NCBI GenBank assembly: GCA_947359465.1
Contig: CANAIC010000156.1
Span: 95,001-159,000, forward strand
Reading direction: 5' to 3'
Source: Metellina segmentata
Lineage: Eukaryota > Arthropoda > Arachnida > Araneae > Tetragnathidae
DNA length: 64,000 nucleotides
Position 1 is the stretch's first letter, and each line of letters begins with the position of its first letter. This document shows positions 37,798-50,549 of the stretch, in pieces. A program made the position numbers and the translations under genes. The notes beneath the pieces were generated by a model. It did no database searches. It saw nothing but the letters and a program-made list of their open reading frames with translations, and was not told where the DNA came from.

Positions 37798-39775
37798 CCA
37801 TAAACCTCATAACTTGGAATTGTCACGGTGCTCGAGCACATATTAACGATTTAAAGGACCTAATCAACACATACAGCCCTATGTGTCTCGCCTTACAGGA
37901 AACTTACTTAATCCCTGGCAATTCTTTTAAAATAAAAAACTATAATGTAATTCGAAACGACTACACCAGTGGCGCTCGTGCCTCTGGTGGCACTGCTCTT
38001 ATGACTATGAATAGTTATCCATCTACAATCATCCCATTACAGACCAGGATCCAAGCAATTGCAATCCAGATTCAAATCAAGCTTTTAATCACTATATGTT
38101 GTATTTATCTTCCACCAAACGATTGCATCAGTCAGCAAGATCTAAATGACCTACTTATTCAGCTCCCACAACCCTATTTTATCATTGGTGATTTTAATGG
38201 ACATAACCCTCTCTGGGGAAGTAGCGATATTAATCATAAAGGGCAACAAATAGAAAAATTAATTGACGACCACTGTCTCTGTCTCTTGAACGACTCAAGT
38301 CGCACATATTTTCATCAACCGACTCGTTCTTATCATACACTTGATCTTTCATTATGTTCACCTGTTTTAGCTCCCATGTGGAATTTTAAAGTAGATGACG
38401 ACCTCCATAACACCGATCATTTCCCGGTGATTTTAACTTATAATTTTAATGATGTATCACTTCCTAGACGACCTCAGCGATTTATTTTAGACAAAGCCGA
38501 TTGGACACTATTCCAATCGAAAGCTGATATTTCTTACGATGTGGTCGAAACCCTAAATATTGACGATGCCATACTGGCTATCACTAACACCATCATGGAA
38601 GCGGCTAATGTATCTATTCCCAAAACATCGGGAAAGATGCCGAAGCTTTGGAAGCCATGGTGGAATGAGTCATGCTCCCAAGCGATAAAATTACAAAAGA
38701 AAGCTTGGAATAAATTCCGCAGATATCCGACGACAGCAAACTTGCTAGAATTTAAACGTACGAAAGCGGAGGCACGCAAGATTAGGAGACAGAGTCAGAG
38801 GATTTCGTGGCAAAAATATATCACCTCTATTCATAGTCGTATTTCATCCAAACACATTTGGGACAAAGTTCGAAAAATATCTGGCAACTTTCAACATTCA
38901 CAAATTTCATGCTTATCATCAAATGGACAAGTCATCTCAGACATAAAGACGATTGCTAATACTCTAGGAGATGCATTTTCTAGAGTATCGCATGAAAGTT
39001 CCTACCCTCCCGATTTTATAAACTACAAAAGACGTGAAGAACTCGGGACACTAGACTTTCGGCCATCTACACCAAAGGTTTATAATCAAGATTTTACCAT
39101 ATCTGAACTCAAAGCTGCACTAAAAAAATCTCATCCTACTTCACCTGGCCCTGACGGAATTCATTATGACATGTTAATACATCTTAACGAAAACTCATTA
39201 AATCACATTTTATTCATTTTTAATAGAATTTGGAAGGAGCAGGTCTTTCCGACGGCCTGGCGAAGGGCCATAATCATACCAATTCCGAAACCCTGCAAAG
39301 ACCCTAAGAATCCCAATAACTACAGGCCAATAGCTTTGACAAGTTGCATTTGCAAGCTAATGGAAAGGATGGTCAACTCCAGGTTAATATACATCTTAGA
39401 GTCAGAAAAGCGGCTTTCTAACTTTCAAAGCGGATTTCGTTTTGGTCGCAGCACCACAGATAACGCTTTATTGCTCGAATCCTCAATTAGAGATGCTTTC
39501 GTGACGAAAAAACATTTAGTTTCGATATTTTTCGATATGGAGAAAGCCTATGACAGAACATGGCGTTATGGAATTATGCGAGATTTATATGAAATGGACT
39601 TACGGGGTCATCTCCCAATTTTTATTCAAAATTTTTTACAGACAAGGACCTTTCAGGTACGCATTAATGATATTTTATCCAATGACTTTCCGCAAGAGGA
39701 AGGAGTCCCTCAGGGGAGTGTTTTGAGCGTTATTCTTTTTATTGTTAAAATTAATGGCATTATTCGACAACTTCC

Positions 39776-39785
39776 TTCATATGTA
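39776..39785. repeat. Target-site duplication, left copy, nested element A2
   Basis: TTCATATGTA within B ORF2, repeated at 45428-45437. Preceded by TCC, which also ends the A2 tail. Confidence 0.93.
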
Positions 39786-40321
39786 GCCCCCAGGGGCATT
39801 CCTTCTTTAGGTTTGTATGGGCTTCACATCCCCGGGGTACCTGAGTGATCTTTTCTCCCTTTCGTTCTTCTCCTACTCTAACCTTTGCTTTTTTCTTTTT
39901 CTTCCTCCCTCGTTGTGGTTGCCTCTTCGGAGGTGAGGGCTCCCCTTGAGAAGCTTTTCGCCAGTCTGTGCATTTAGCTCCTCTTGGGGATTATATCACC
40001 CACGTGTTTGCCGTGCGTGGAGACCTGTGTCTTCGGAAAAGGTGATCCTGGTGATTGAGGGACAACATAACGCCCCAATACATTGCTTCGGCTCCTGCTT
40101 CGGATAAACAGGAAGTGTGCTTTGGTCCCAGTACATTGATCGGCTGGTGGGTATATCCTGCTAGGACTAAGGACCTGCTCACCAACTAGCTCCTTAGGGC
40201 AGTCATAGAGGTGAGTTGGGTCCGTATAGTCCCTGGCTAGCACCGGTGCAGGAACCTGTATCCCCTCGTTGGACTCCATGGTGGGTGGTGCCGCCGGGGA
40301 CTGAATATTTAATTAATAATC
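39786..40321 (+). promoter_or_regulatory. A2 5' UTR
   Basis: 536 bp, colinear with the A1 leader. The terminal block differs from A1 at a few bases only (for example a T near 39818 and near 39829). The 8-codon upstream ORF is at 40278-40304. No other gene seen. Confidence 0.68.
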
Positions 40322-41575
40322 ATGGATAACCAAAAACCTACTTCTCCTTCAGTGGAGCATTTATCTACCGAAAGTAATGGAAAAAATACATCAGAACAAA
40401 AAATTTTTATAATTAAAAGTAATGAGGGAAACCTAAAAAATATATCAGCAATTTTACTACATAAAACTATAATAGGCATGGTTGGAGAGACGAAGAACAT
40501 AAAAAAAACACTAGCAGGAGATGTACTCGTTGAAGTTTTAAATAATACGCAGGCTTTAAACATACAAAAAATTAAATTCGTTGGTCCAATTCCAGTCACA
40601 GTTACACCCCATAAAACATTGAACTCATCAAGAGGCGTTATCTCTGAATCTGATTTAGTACATGACACTGAACAAGACATCTTAGAGTCCCTGTCTAATC
40701 AATCTGTAATAAATGTAAAAAGAATCACTATATCAAGAAATGGCCAAAGAATACCCACCAAACACGTAATAATAACTTTCAATGCACCAAGCATTCCAAA
40801 ACACGTAAAAATAGCCTATATTAATTGCCCAGTGAGACCTTTCATACCAAATCCAGTCCGTTGTTTTAAGTGTCAGAGATTCGGCCACTCTTTTCTCGCT
40901 TGCCGTGGCAAAGAAACCTGCGCAAAATGCTGTAGTACAGATCATAAGACCGATATCTGTACATCATCATCCCTTTGCTGTGTCAACTGCAAAGGTGACC
41001 ATCCAGCTTTTGCCAGGTCTTGCCCTAAATTCCAAATTGAAAAAGAAATTCAAACAATAAAAGTTCAACAAAACATTTCATTTCCAGAGGCCAGAAAAAT
41101 TGTAAATGATCGCACCCCGAAACCTGGCATATCTTACTCTTCTATAGTAAAAAAAACTTTCAAAACTAATGGAACTCAAACCGATGTAACTATTTTTAAG
41201 CCATCTCCACAACATAAAATTTCAATTAACCAACCTATAACGCCTCTTATCTCTAAAGCATCAGCTACAACCTCAACAAATACAAAACACATAAACCAAA
41301 CAAATCGACCTAAAAATTCTTCTTTAAAAAGAGCCATATCATCTGAACAAAATAACATTAAAATTTCAAAAAGTTCTTCTCAAACCTCTCTTCAACCTGA
41401 CGTTTCATCCAGAAATATGATAACTAATCCTTCTACCAGTGACCTCATTAATCTTTATAATACTGAAAGCGACATTTCATCTGTAGAAGATGAGGACTTG
41501 GAGACTTCGCCACTGAAGCCCAAGAAGGATCCTCGGCAAGACAAACATCGTCCTAGGACGAGAAATCACAAGTAG
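40322..41575 (+). CDS. A2 ORF1: gag-like RNA-binding protein with three zinc knuckles
   Basis: 417 codons, intact, one codon longer than A1 ORF1 near its variable N-terminus. The three CCHC knuckles start at about residue 181 with the same spacings as in A1, and the RRM-like region before them is well conserved. The S/T/N/K-rich C-terminal part is where most differences from A1 fall, and it ends in R-P-R-T-R-N-H-K. The start follows the conserved leader and upstream ORF. With A1 it is one of only two intact ORF1 genes in the window. Confidence 0.93.
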   Translation: MDNQKPTSPSVEHLSTESNGKNTSEQKIFIIKSNEGNLKNISAILLHKTIIGMVGETKNIKKTLAGDVLVEVLNNTQALNIQKIKFVGPIPVTVTPHKTLNSSRGVISESDLVHDTEQDILESLSNQSVINVKRITISRNGQRIPTKHVIITFNAPSIPKHVKIAYINCPVRPFIPNPVRCFKCQRFGHSFLACRGKETCAKCCSTDHKTDICTSSSLCCVNCKGDHPAFARSCPKFQIEKEIQTIKVQQNISFPEARKIVNDRTPKPGISYSSIVKKTFKTNGTQTDVTIFKPSPQHKISINQPITPLISKASATTSTNTKHINQTNRPKNSSLKRAISSEQNNIKISKSSSQTSLQPDVSSRNMITNPSTSDLINLYNTESDISSVEDEDLETSPLKPKKDPRQDKHRPRTRNHK

Positions 41576-41604
41576 TTTTTCCTTTTCCTTTATACTTTAT
41601 TTTT

Positions 41605-44600
41605 ATGGCTTCATTCCTTTCCTGGAACTGCCGTGGTTTTCGTCAAAAAATTGATGATGTCAAAGACATCATAAACAACCACAAGCCAGCTGCAATCGCC
41701 CTCCAGGAGACCTTTTTGAGAAGCAATGATTCCACCAACATTCACCATTTCACTACATTTAGAAAAGATTACGATGATGGCCATAGAGCATGTGGAGGTG
41801 TTGCATTGCTTACCTCCCATGACTTTCCAGTAACTCAAATTAACTTAAAAACAAATCTGCAAGCTCTTGCTGTAAGACTTCACGTAAATATTTTAATAAC
41901 AATATGCAATTTATACTTACCTCCTAACACCCGTATTGCCACTTCTGACTTAAATAATTTAATAGATCAACTTCCACAACCATTCATTATACTTGGTGAC
42001 CTAAATGGCCATCATATTCTTTGGGGCAGTTCAGACATTAATAATAGAGGCAAACAAATTGAAAAAATAATAACAGACAATGATTTATGTATTATGAATA
42101 ACGGCCAACCTACCTACTTTCATTCACCTTCACTTACTTGTCATTCAATAGATCTCGCAATTTGCACTCCTTCAATTTTACCATTTTGGACCTTTTCTGT
42201 GGATTCTTACCTTTACAATAGCGACCATTATCCAATTAAACTTAAATATGAAGGCCAATACCAACCTCACACTGACAGCCAATCCAAATATAGTTTTGAA
42301 ACTGCCAACTGGCCACTCTTTACTAGCCTCGCAGATATTACTAACACGGGAGAAACTGATGACATCGATGCAGTTACTAATAAAATAACAAATATAATTA
42401 TAGCTAGTGCTGACGCTTCCATTAAAAAAGTTATTAATGCCCCTAAAAAACAGAAGAAGCCTTGGTGGAATGATGGTTGTAGCGATGCTTACCGTAAACA
42501 AAGGAAGTCCTGGAATATCTTCAATAGATATCCAACCAGAGAAAACTTTATTATTTACAAAAAAACAAAAGCGGCATTTCGAAAAATACAACGACGTAGT
42601 AAGAGGGATTCTTGGATAAATTATGTCAATAGTATAAATAATAAGACCACCAGTAAACAGTTATGGAGCAGAATAAAAAGAATTTCCGGTGTTTACCCCA
42701 ATAGACAAATTCCTATTCTTGAAAATAATAATGTAATACTATCGGCACCCAAAGACATAGCAAACACAATTGCTTCATGTCTTTCCGAAATATCCAGCTC
42801 CAACAACTACTCTGAAAGTTTTAAGAAAATTAAAGTCGCATCTGAAAAGAATAAAGTTAATTTTACCTCAAACCGTATACTATCTTATAATTGTGATTTT
42901 ACTTTTCCCGAATTGACAAAGGCTTTATCCTTAGTTCACAAATCAACCCCTGGCCCAGATAATATTAGTTACATCATGCTCAAACATCTATCCAATAGTT
43001 CTTTAAATTATCTCCTGAAATTTTATAACACAATTTGGACCGAGCACACTTTTCCGCAGTCATGGCGATATGCTACTATAATACCCATACTGAAACCGAA
43101 CAAAGACCCCAAGAATCCTTCGAACTACCGTCCAATAGCCTTGACAAGCTGCGTATGCAAAGTTCTCGAAAAGATGGTCAACGCAAGGCTAATGTATATT
43201 TTAGAAAAAGATAAATGTCTCCCCTCTTCAAAGTGGCTTCAGAAAAAACCGTTCTACTATTGACAATCTTGTTGCTTTCGAATCTGTAATCAGAAATGCA
43301 TTCGTAGAAAATAAACATCTCGTCTCAATTTTCTTCGACATCGAAAAAGCTTATGATCGAACGTGGAGACATGGAATTTTAAAAGACATTTTTAAAAATG
43401 ACATAAGAGGAAATCTGCCTATTTTTATTCAAAATTTTTTAGAAAAAAGATATTTTAAAGTACGGATTGGATCAATTTTTTCAGATGTTTTTATTCAAGA
43501 GGAGGGTGTGCCACAGGGCAGTGTTTTAAGTGTTACTTTATTTATTTTAAAGATTAATGATATTGTTTCTAATTTGCCTCCGTCTGTAAAAGGTCTTATT
43601 TATGTTGACGATCTGCAAATTTCATGCGCAGCTAAAGACATTCGTTTAGTAGAGAGACAACTTCAACAGGCAGTAAATAAAATCACACATTGGACTAATG
43701 AAAATGGTTTCAGTTTTTCATCTTCTAAAACCGCTTGTGTTCATTTTTGCAAAAAGCGTAATTTTCATCTTGACCCTGAAATATTTTTCAAAGATATTTT
43801 AATTAATGTTGTGGACAATTTTAAATTTTTAGGTATCATATTTGACAAGAAGTTGACTTTTCAACCGCATATTTTAAATCTACGCAAACGTTGCGAAAAG
43901 GCCCTCAACATATTAAGAGTTTTATCGAAATTATCATGGGGATCTGATCGTACTTGTCTTTTGAAAATATATAGAACTTTAATACGATCGAAATTGGACT
44001 ACGGCTGCGTGGTGTATGGTTCAGCAAGAAAATCTGCTCTTCAAACCCTGAACACTATTCACCACACAGCTTTACGTTTATGTTCTGGTGCCTTCAGGAC
44101 TTCACCCGTAAGCATCTTATATGTGGACAATTTTGAACCTTCTCTGGACTTAAGGCGACATTTGTTGTCCTTAGAATATTATTTTAGAATTTCCTCAATC
44201 CCTCATCACCCATTGCATACCATTCATCACAGTCCGTATTTAAAAAACGCCTCTATCAAGCTAAAACATCCTTCATCCCTACATTTCACTTAAGAATGCT
44301 AGATTTGATGAACGGATCCGAACTTTGTTCACTTGACGTCACCCAGAAAAAAACGTTTTATTTCTCTCCTTGGTTTAATCATTATTTTGAATTCCAAAAC
44401 CCGTTCCAAAATTTTAATAAAGCAGATACCTCTGATATTATTTACAAACAGCTTTTTCAAAACCATATAGAAAAATACACAAATTTTATACATATTTATA
44501 CTGACGGATCGAAAAGGGCAAATTATGTTGGAGCTGCGTTCACTATTAATGATTCCATTCACAGTTTTAAACTTCATTCTTCATGTTCTGTTTTTACTGC

Positions 44601-45285
44601 TGAAATAATGGCCATTTTTAAAGCATTAGAAAATATATCTGATCATTGTCATAAAAAATGTATCATTTTCACAGACTCATTAAGCGTTTTACAATCATTG
44701 AAACATCCTGATCATGACAGTCATCCCATTGTTTTAGAGTCATTAAAAAAAATTTATCATCTAACATCCAAAAATTTTAAATTAATATTTTGCTGGATTC
44801 CATCTCACGTTGGGATATCAGGAAATGAGATTGTCGACCGCGCCGCCAAATCGGCCGTAACTAATATTAATCATACCATTCCTTATCGCGACTTAAAATC
44901 ATTCATTTACAAATTTTTAGAAACAAAATGGCAGAACGAATGGAATGAACAAACGGAAAACAAACTCCATGCTTTAAAACGAAATATAATTCAATGGAAA
45001 TCGCTACCTTTTAGAAGACGGGATGTAATACTAACACGCCTTCGTATTGGACACACTCGTATAACTCATAGACACCTCCTCCTCGGAGAAGATCATCCCA
45101 TTTGCAATTACTGTATTTGTCCACTAACCGTAAAGCACATTTTAATAGAATGTTCTAATTTTAACAGTCAACGACTTAAACATTTTAATTCTTATACCTT
45201 GGTTTTAGATGATATGATCGGAGAGAATCCTCATCCAAATATTTTTAGCTTTTTACATGACATTGGTTTTATCCATCACATATAA
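41605..45285 (+). pseudogene. A2 ORF2: endonuclease-RT-RNase H polyprotein with two frameshifts
   Basis: The first frame (41605-43263) covers the endonuclease and the start of the RT. A net 2-base loss near 43220-43230 shifts the frame. The second frame, open to 44293, holds motif A (F-F-D-I-E-K-A-Y-D), G-V-P-Q-G-S and Y-V-D-D. A second shift lies in the A run near 44239-44246 (two extra A relative to A4), and RNase H with the C-terminal CCHC motif continues from the ATG at 44296 to 45285. The catalytic residues themselves look kept in all three parts. The first lesion sits at the edge of a short tract that resembles A3 rather than A1. Not functional as it stands. Confidence 0.92.
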
Positions 45286-45427
45286 TTGTATATAGTATTC
45301 ATTCATAATGTTTTGACTCATTTCACTTTTTTACCATATTATATATCTGATTTTCTATCTTGAGTTTGGCATAATATGTCCCATGAGGACTCAATGCCAC
45401 AAAGCTAAATCCAATCCAATCCAATCC
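45286..45427 (+). other. A2 3' UTR with stem-loop and (AATCC)4 tail
   Basis: Hairpin at 45367-45399 with the same stems as A1; the loop is CATGA instead of CAAGA, so the only change in the hairpin is unpaired. Tail of exactly four AATCC units at 45408-45427. Confidence 0.75.
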
Positions 45428-45437
45428 TTCATATGTA
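45428..45437. repeat. Target-site duplication, right copy, nested element A2
   Basis: TTCATATGTA, identical to 39776-39785. B ORF2 resumes in frame at 45438. Confidence 0.93.
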
Positions 45438-47132
45438 CACGGAACACTATTCGTAGACGATTTCCAGATTTTTTGCTCTGGAATAAACCTACCTTTTATA
45501 GAGCGACAGCTTCAAACGGCTATCAGAATTATAAGTGAGTGGGCAAATCAAAACGGTTTCGTCTTTTCCACGCAAAAAACAGTGTGTGTCCATTTCACAA
45601 GACGACGGGGCTTATTCCTCACCCCCGAAATTTCACTAAACGGATCTACCATTCCCGTAGAATCCCACACTAAATTTTTAGGCGTGACCTTTGACTCAAG
45701 GCTAACCTTTCGACCTCACATTCATTTACTGAAACAAAAATGCAACCAGTCACTAAATATTTTAAAAGTTTTATCGAATACTACTTGGGGAGCTGACTCG
45801 TATTCACTCTTAAAAATCTACAAAGCACTTGTCCGGTCGAAGCTAGATTATGGATGCATTGTCTATGGATCTGCTGCCAGGTCTGTTCTCCAGGCTCTGG
45901 ACACGATTCATCATCAAGGGCTCAGATTGTCAACTGGAGCGTTTCGCACATCGCCGGTCCAGAGTTTGTACGTTATGTCCGGAGAACCCAATTTAAAGCT
46001 TAGACGTCAGAAACTTTGCCTTAAATACCTTTTTAAAATAAAAACTAATCCTTCACACCCACTATTTAATAATATAACTAATCCCAAATTGGGAAGCCAC
46101 TATGCATTAAAATCTTCGTTCATTCCCTCATTTGGTTTTAGAGTTCGTGATATTTTAACATCCTTAAATATAGACGACCTTGAAATATTTCACAGAGAGA
46201 ACGCACCTCCACCTTGGAATGATAGAAATATAACTATTATTCATGATTTTACCCAAATGACAAAATCTTATACACCAGACTACATTTATCAACAATCCTT
46301 TTATTGCCACAGACAAAGTTTTTTATCTTACAATACAGTTTATACAGACGGATCAAAAAGTGGAGATCATGTTGGTGCTGCGGCCGTACTAGAAACTACT
46401 GCCATTGCCAGGAAATTAAATAGTTGTTGTTCAGTTTTTACGTCTGAAATATACGCAATAATTTTAGCCTTAACGCAGATATCCACATCCAAGGTTAAAA
46501 AATGGATAATATACTCGGATTCTAAGAGTTGCATGGATGCTCTAGAAAAATTTAATACAAATAGCCACCCACTTATATTGAATGCAATAAAACGACTTTT
46601 TCTTTTAAAAGAAGATAACTTTGAGATTTTACTTTGTTGGATCCCTGGACATGTGGGCATCCCGGGAAACGAGAGAGCAGACCTGGCAGCTAAAGGAGCA
46701 ACTATGCAACTCAACTTGAAAATACCCATAGATGACATCGACCCCGTTTTAAAATTTGCTATTAATACATCGTGGCAATATATGTGGGACATGGAAACGC
46801 AGAACAAACTTCACTTCATTCAATCATCAGTAAAGGGATTCAATCCAAATATTTTAAAAAGAGATCTTTCTGTTAAACTGACTAGACTTCGAATTGGACA
46901 TACGTATTTTACTCATAGACATTTACTACACGGAGAGCCTGCCCCATTGTGCTCATTCTGTAACACTATCTTTTCCGTAAAACATATTCTAACAGAATGC
47001 CCTAAATTTAATAATCATAGACTAAACCGTTTCGGAGCTTCTAACCCTAATCTAAGGGATTTATTGCTGGATCCATCGCACACAAACTTGTTTTTATTCG
47101 TTACCGACATTGGCTTTATAAACTACATCTAG
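45438..47132 (+). pseudogene. B ORF2, 3' part: RT catalytic box, RNase H and C-terminal zinc motif
   Basis: 565 codons including the stop, continuing the frame cut at 39785. It begins H-G-T-L-F-V-D-D, so the catalytic F-V-D-D box is at 45450-45461. The RT thumb region follows (L-D-Y-G-C-I-V-Y-G-S). RNase H motifs: V-Y-T-D-G-S-K, T-S-E-I-Y-A-I, I-Y-S-D-S-K and W-I-P-G-H-V-G-I-P-G-N-E-R-A-D, giving the D-E-D-D set with the conserved His. A C-terminal C-x2-C-x8-H-x4-C motif lies in C-S-F-C-N-T-I-F-S-V-K-H-I-L-T-E-C. No lesion is seen in this part; it is separated from its start by 5.6 kb of A2. Confidence 0.93.
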
Positions 47133-47309
47133 ATTTTATAATTTGACCTTTTTCAGTTTCGATTTGAAATTTATTTATTTTGTATTTGTAGACTTGAGCT
47201 TTTACTTCATTTATTACAATACTGACAACGTACACTAAATAAACCTTGTTTGGCGCAGCATGGCCAAATATGGCCCTTGTGCCATAAAACCCCAACCAAC
47301 CAACCAACC
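47133..47309 (+). other. Element B 3' UTR with stem-loop and (AACC)4 tail
   Basis: AT-rich, with an AATAAA at 47238-47243. Hairpin at 47251-47284: outer stem TGGCGCA/TGTGCCA (one G-T pair), inner stem GGCC (47262-47265) with GGCC (47272-47275), loop AAATAT. It has the same two-part architecture as the family A hairpin and is followed by TAAAACCCC and exactly four AACC units (47294-47309). Confidence 0.75.
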
Positions 47310-47320
47310 GGCACCCCCTC
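47310..47320. repeat. Target-site duplication, right copy, element B
   Basis: GGCACCCCCTC, identical to 35643-35653. The satellite resumes here. Confidence 0.92.
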
Positions 47321-50300
47321 CTAAGCTCAGCCCAACCATAGCGGCCGAATTGGCTGTTCCAGCGACGTCAACCGCTCCATTCGCCACTATGGCGCCATAC
47401 GATCTACTGAGCCCCAGCGTGATTCCAATGAAATGGAGCCACATGTATAAAGTCGGATTGGTGCTGCTCGAGTAGGCGGACTTGGTCGTCATGCCCATTT
47501 CGAGATGGTAGGGAAAATAAGAGAACGCGTCCCCTACTCCCTCTTCTGCTTTCGAAATGACGCCGATTTCCTTCGCTACATGGGGGCTGAGGCAGTGCAT
47601 TAGAAGTTCCTTTGTACTAAGCCCAGCCGCTCTAGCAACTTGTCCTAGTGTGGTGATGACAGCAGCTCCCCGGAATCGAGAAGGGAGAGTTGCCATCCTC
47701 ATCCCCGATCCCGGGAGCTTGACGAACTTGAAGAAGTACATATCAATTGCACATATCATGGAGCGGTGGCCTTCAGTCAGTTTATCTTCTCCAATGTACC
47801 CATCGAAGTCTATCCAATGGTGTTGAGGCTCCCTTCACTCCGGTTGAGTTGTACAGCTCTAGCACCTCTTCGATGTAATCCGTTTGGTCAAGTGAGACCG
47901 AACCGTTTGCTAGTCTGGTTATCTTCATTGAAAGGATCTCACTTGCTTCTCCTAGGTCCTTGGCCTTGAACCTTTCCATTACTTCACGCTTGAAGGCATT
48001 AATAGACTGCTGTTCACCGACAATCAGCATGTCGTCAACATATAACCCAAGGAAAAGCTTTCTCCCCTGGTGATAGTAGACACATGGGTCATATTTGGAA
48101 CGCAGCAGTCCATAGTCCTTCAAAAAAGAATCAAAACACTTGTTCCATTATTATCGTTTAAATGCTCCACCATCTCTTCTAATTTAATATCCAATGGTGT
48201 TATCTTGTCTCCTGGTCCGATGACTTGTGGAGTGGCGTCTGCAACTGGTGCTTCTTCTTCTGTTTCTTCATCGCTCTCATCGCTGTCGGGCTGTGCGTCT
48301 GCCATCCGCTCTAGCTCTTTGAGCTGCTTTCTTTGTTCTTTGATTCGGGTCGCGGCAACCTTTGTGTTGACAAATTGGCGCTTGAATCCGGCACCCCCTC
48401 CTAAGCTCAGCCCAACCATAGCGGCCGAATTGGCTGTTCCAGCGACGTCAACCGCTCCATTCGCCACTATGGCGCCATACGATCTACTGAGCCCCAGCGT
48501 GATTCCAATGAAATGGAGCCACATGTATAAAGTCGGATTGGTGCTGCTCGAGTAGGCGGACTTGGTCGTCATGCCCATTTCGAGATGGTAGGGAAAATAA
48601 GAGAACGCGTCCCCTACTCCCTCTTCTGCTTTCGAAATGACGCCGATTTCCTTCGCTACATGGGGGCTGAGGCAGTGCATTAGAAGTTCCTTTGTACTAA
48701 GCCCAGCCGCTCTAGCAACTTGTCCTAGTGTGGTGATGACAGCAGCTCCCCGGAATCGAGAAGGGAGAGTTGCCATCCTCATCCCCGATCCCGGGAGCTT
48801 GACGAACTTGAAGAAGTACATATCAATTGCACATATCATGGAGCGGTAGCCTTCAGTCAGTTTATCTTCTCCAATGTACCCATCGAAGTCTATCCAATGG
48901 TGTTGAGGCTCCCTTCACTCCGGTTGAGTTGTACAGCTCTAGCACCTCTTCGATGTAACCCGTTTGGTCAAGTGAGACCGAACCGTCTGCTAGTCTGGTT
49001 ATCTTCATTGAAAGGATCTCACTTGCTTCTCCTAGGTCCTTGGCCTTGAACCTTTCCATTACTTCACGCTTGAAGGCATTAATAGACTGCTGTTCACCGA
49101 CAATCAGCATGTCGTCAACATATAACCCAAGGAAAAGCTTTCTCCCCTGGTGATAGTAGACACATGGGTCATATTTGGAACGCAGCAGTCCATAGTCCTT
49201 CAAAAAAGAATCAAAACACTTGTTCCATTATTATCGTTTAAATGCTCCACCATCTCTTCTAATTTAATATCCAATGGTGTTATCTTGTCTCCTGGTCCGA
49301 TGACTTGTGGAGTGGCGTCTGCAACTGGTGCTTCTTCTTCTGTTTCTTCATCGCTCTCATCGCTGTCGGGCTGTGCGTCTGCCATCCGCTCTAGCTCTTT
49401 GAGCTGCTTTCTTTGTTCTTTGATTCGGGTCGCGGCAACCTTTGTGTTGACAAATTGGCGCTTGAATCCGGCACCCCCTCCTAAGCTCAGCCCAACCATA
49501 GCGGCCGAATTGGCTGTTCCAGCGACGTCAACCGCTCCATTCGCCACTATGGCGCCATACGATCTACTGAGCCCCAGCGTGATTCCAATGAAATGGAGCC
49601 ACATGTATAAAGTCGGATTGGTGCTGCTCGAGTAGGCGGACTTGGTCGTCATGCCCATTTCGAGATGGTAGGGAAAATAAGAGAACGCGTCCCCTACTCC
49701 CTCTTCTGCTTTCGAAATGACGCCGATTTCCTTCGCTACATGGGGGCTGAGGCAGTGCATTAGAAGTTCCTTTGTACTAAGCCCAGCCGCTCTAGCAACT
49801 TGTCCTAGTGTGGTGATGACAGCAGCTCCCCGGAATCGAGAAGGGAGAGTTGCCATCCTCATCCCCGATCCCGGGAGCTTGACGAACTTGAAGAAGTACA
49901 TATCAATTGCACATATCATGGAGCGGTAGCCTTCAGTCAGTTTATCTTCTCCAATGTACCCATCGAAGTCTATCCAATGGTGTTGAGGCTCCCTTCACTC
50001 CGGTTGAGTTGTACAGCTCTAGCACCTCTTCGATGTAACCCGTTTGGTCAAGTGAGACCGAACCGTCTGCTAGTCTGGTTATCTTCATTGAAAGGATCTC
50101 ACTTGCTTCTCCTAGGTCCTTGGCCTTGAACCTTTCCATTACTTCACGCTTGAAGGCATTAATAGACTGCTGTTCACCGACAATCAGCATGTCGTCAACA
50201 TATAACCCAAGGAAAAGCTTTCTCCCCTGGTGATAGCAGACACATGGGTCATATTTGGAACGCAGCAGTCCATAGTCCTTCAAAAAAGAATCAAAACACT

Positions 50301-50549
50301 TGTTCCATTATTATCGTTTAAATGCTCCACCATCTCTTCTAATTTAATATCCAATGGTGTTATCTTGTCTCCTGGTCCGATGACTTGTGGAGTGGCGTCT
50401 GCAACTGGTGCTTCTTCTTCTGTTTCTTCATCGCTCTCATCGCTGTCGGGCTGTGCGTCTGCCATCCGCTCTAGCTCTTTGAGCTGCTTTCTTTGTTCTT
50501 TGATTCGGGTCGCGGCAACCTTTGTGTTGACAAATTGGCGCTTGAATCC

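Larger units (their letters stand above)
37794..39785 (+). pseudogene. B ORF2, 5' part: endonuclease and first half of RT
   Basis: 664 codons, all open. Endonuclease: I-T-W-N-C-H-G-A start, A-L-Q-E-T-Y, G-D-F-N-G-H-N with L-W-G-S-S-D, and T-D-H-F-P-V. RT: P-N-N-Y-R-P-I-A-L-T-S, F-F-D-M-E-K-A-Y-D-R-T-W (motif A) and E-G-V-P-Q-G-S-V-L-S. The frame is broken at 39785 by A2, four codons before the F-V-D-D box, and read on it ends in A2 leader sequence at 39848. The remainder is at 45438-47132. Together they would give 1228 codons, close to the 1230 of family A, so the gene was open when A2 landed. As it stands it is disrupted. Confidence 0.93.
39786..45427 (+). mobile_element. A2: full-length family A LINE nested in B (5642 bp)
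   Basis: Same structure and length as A1, with the 5' terminal block, intact ORF1, ORF2 broken in two places, 3' stem-loop and (AATCC)4 tail. It lies inside the B RT gene in the same orientation with a 10-bp target duplication. Parts of its ORF2 are almost identical to A1, another part resembles A3, and its 3' half of ORF2 resembles A4, so it is a mosaic of family A lineages. Confidence 0.95.
35654..47309 (+). mobile_element. B: full-length I-superfamily LINE, family B, split by nested A2
   Basis: About 6.0 kb of B sequence in two parts (35654-39785 and 45438-47309), interrupted by A2. It opens with the same GC-rich terminal block as family A but diverges after about 65 bp. ORF1 is degraded. 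ORF2 would be one uninterrupted frame of 1228 codons without A2. The tail is (AACC)4 and the target duplication 11 bp. B must have inserted before A2. The protein domains match family A in order, but the sequences are clearly different. Confidence 0.94.
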
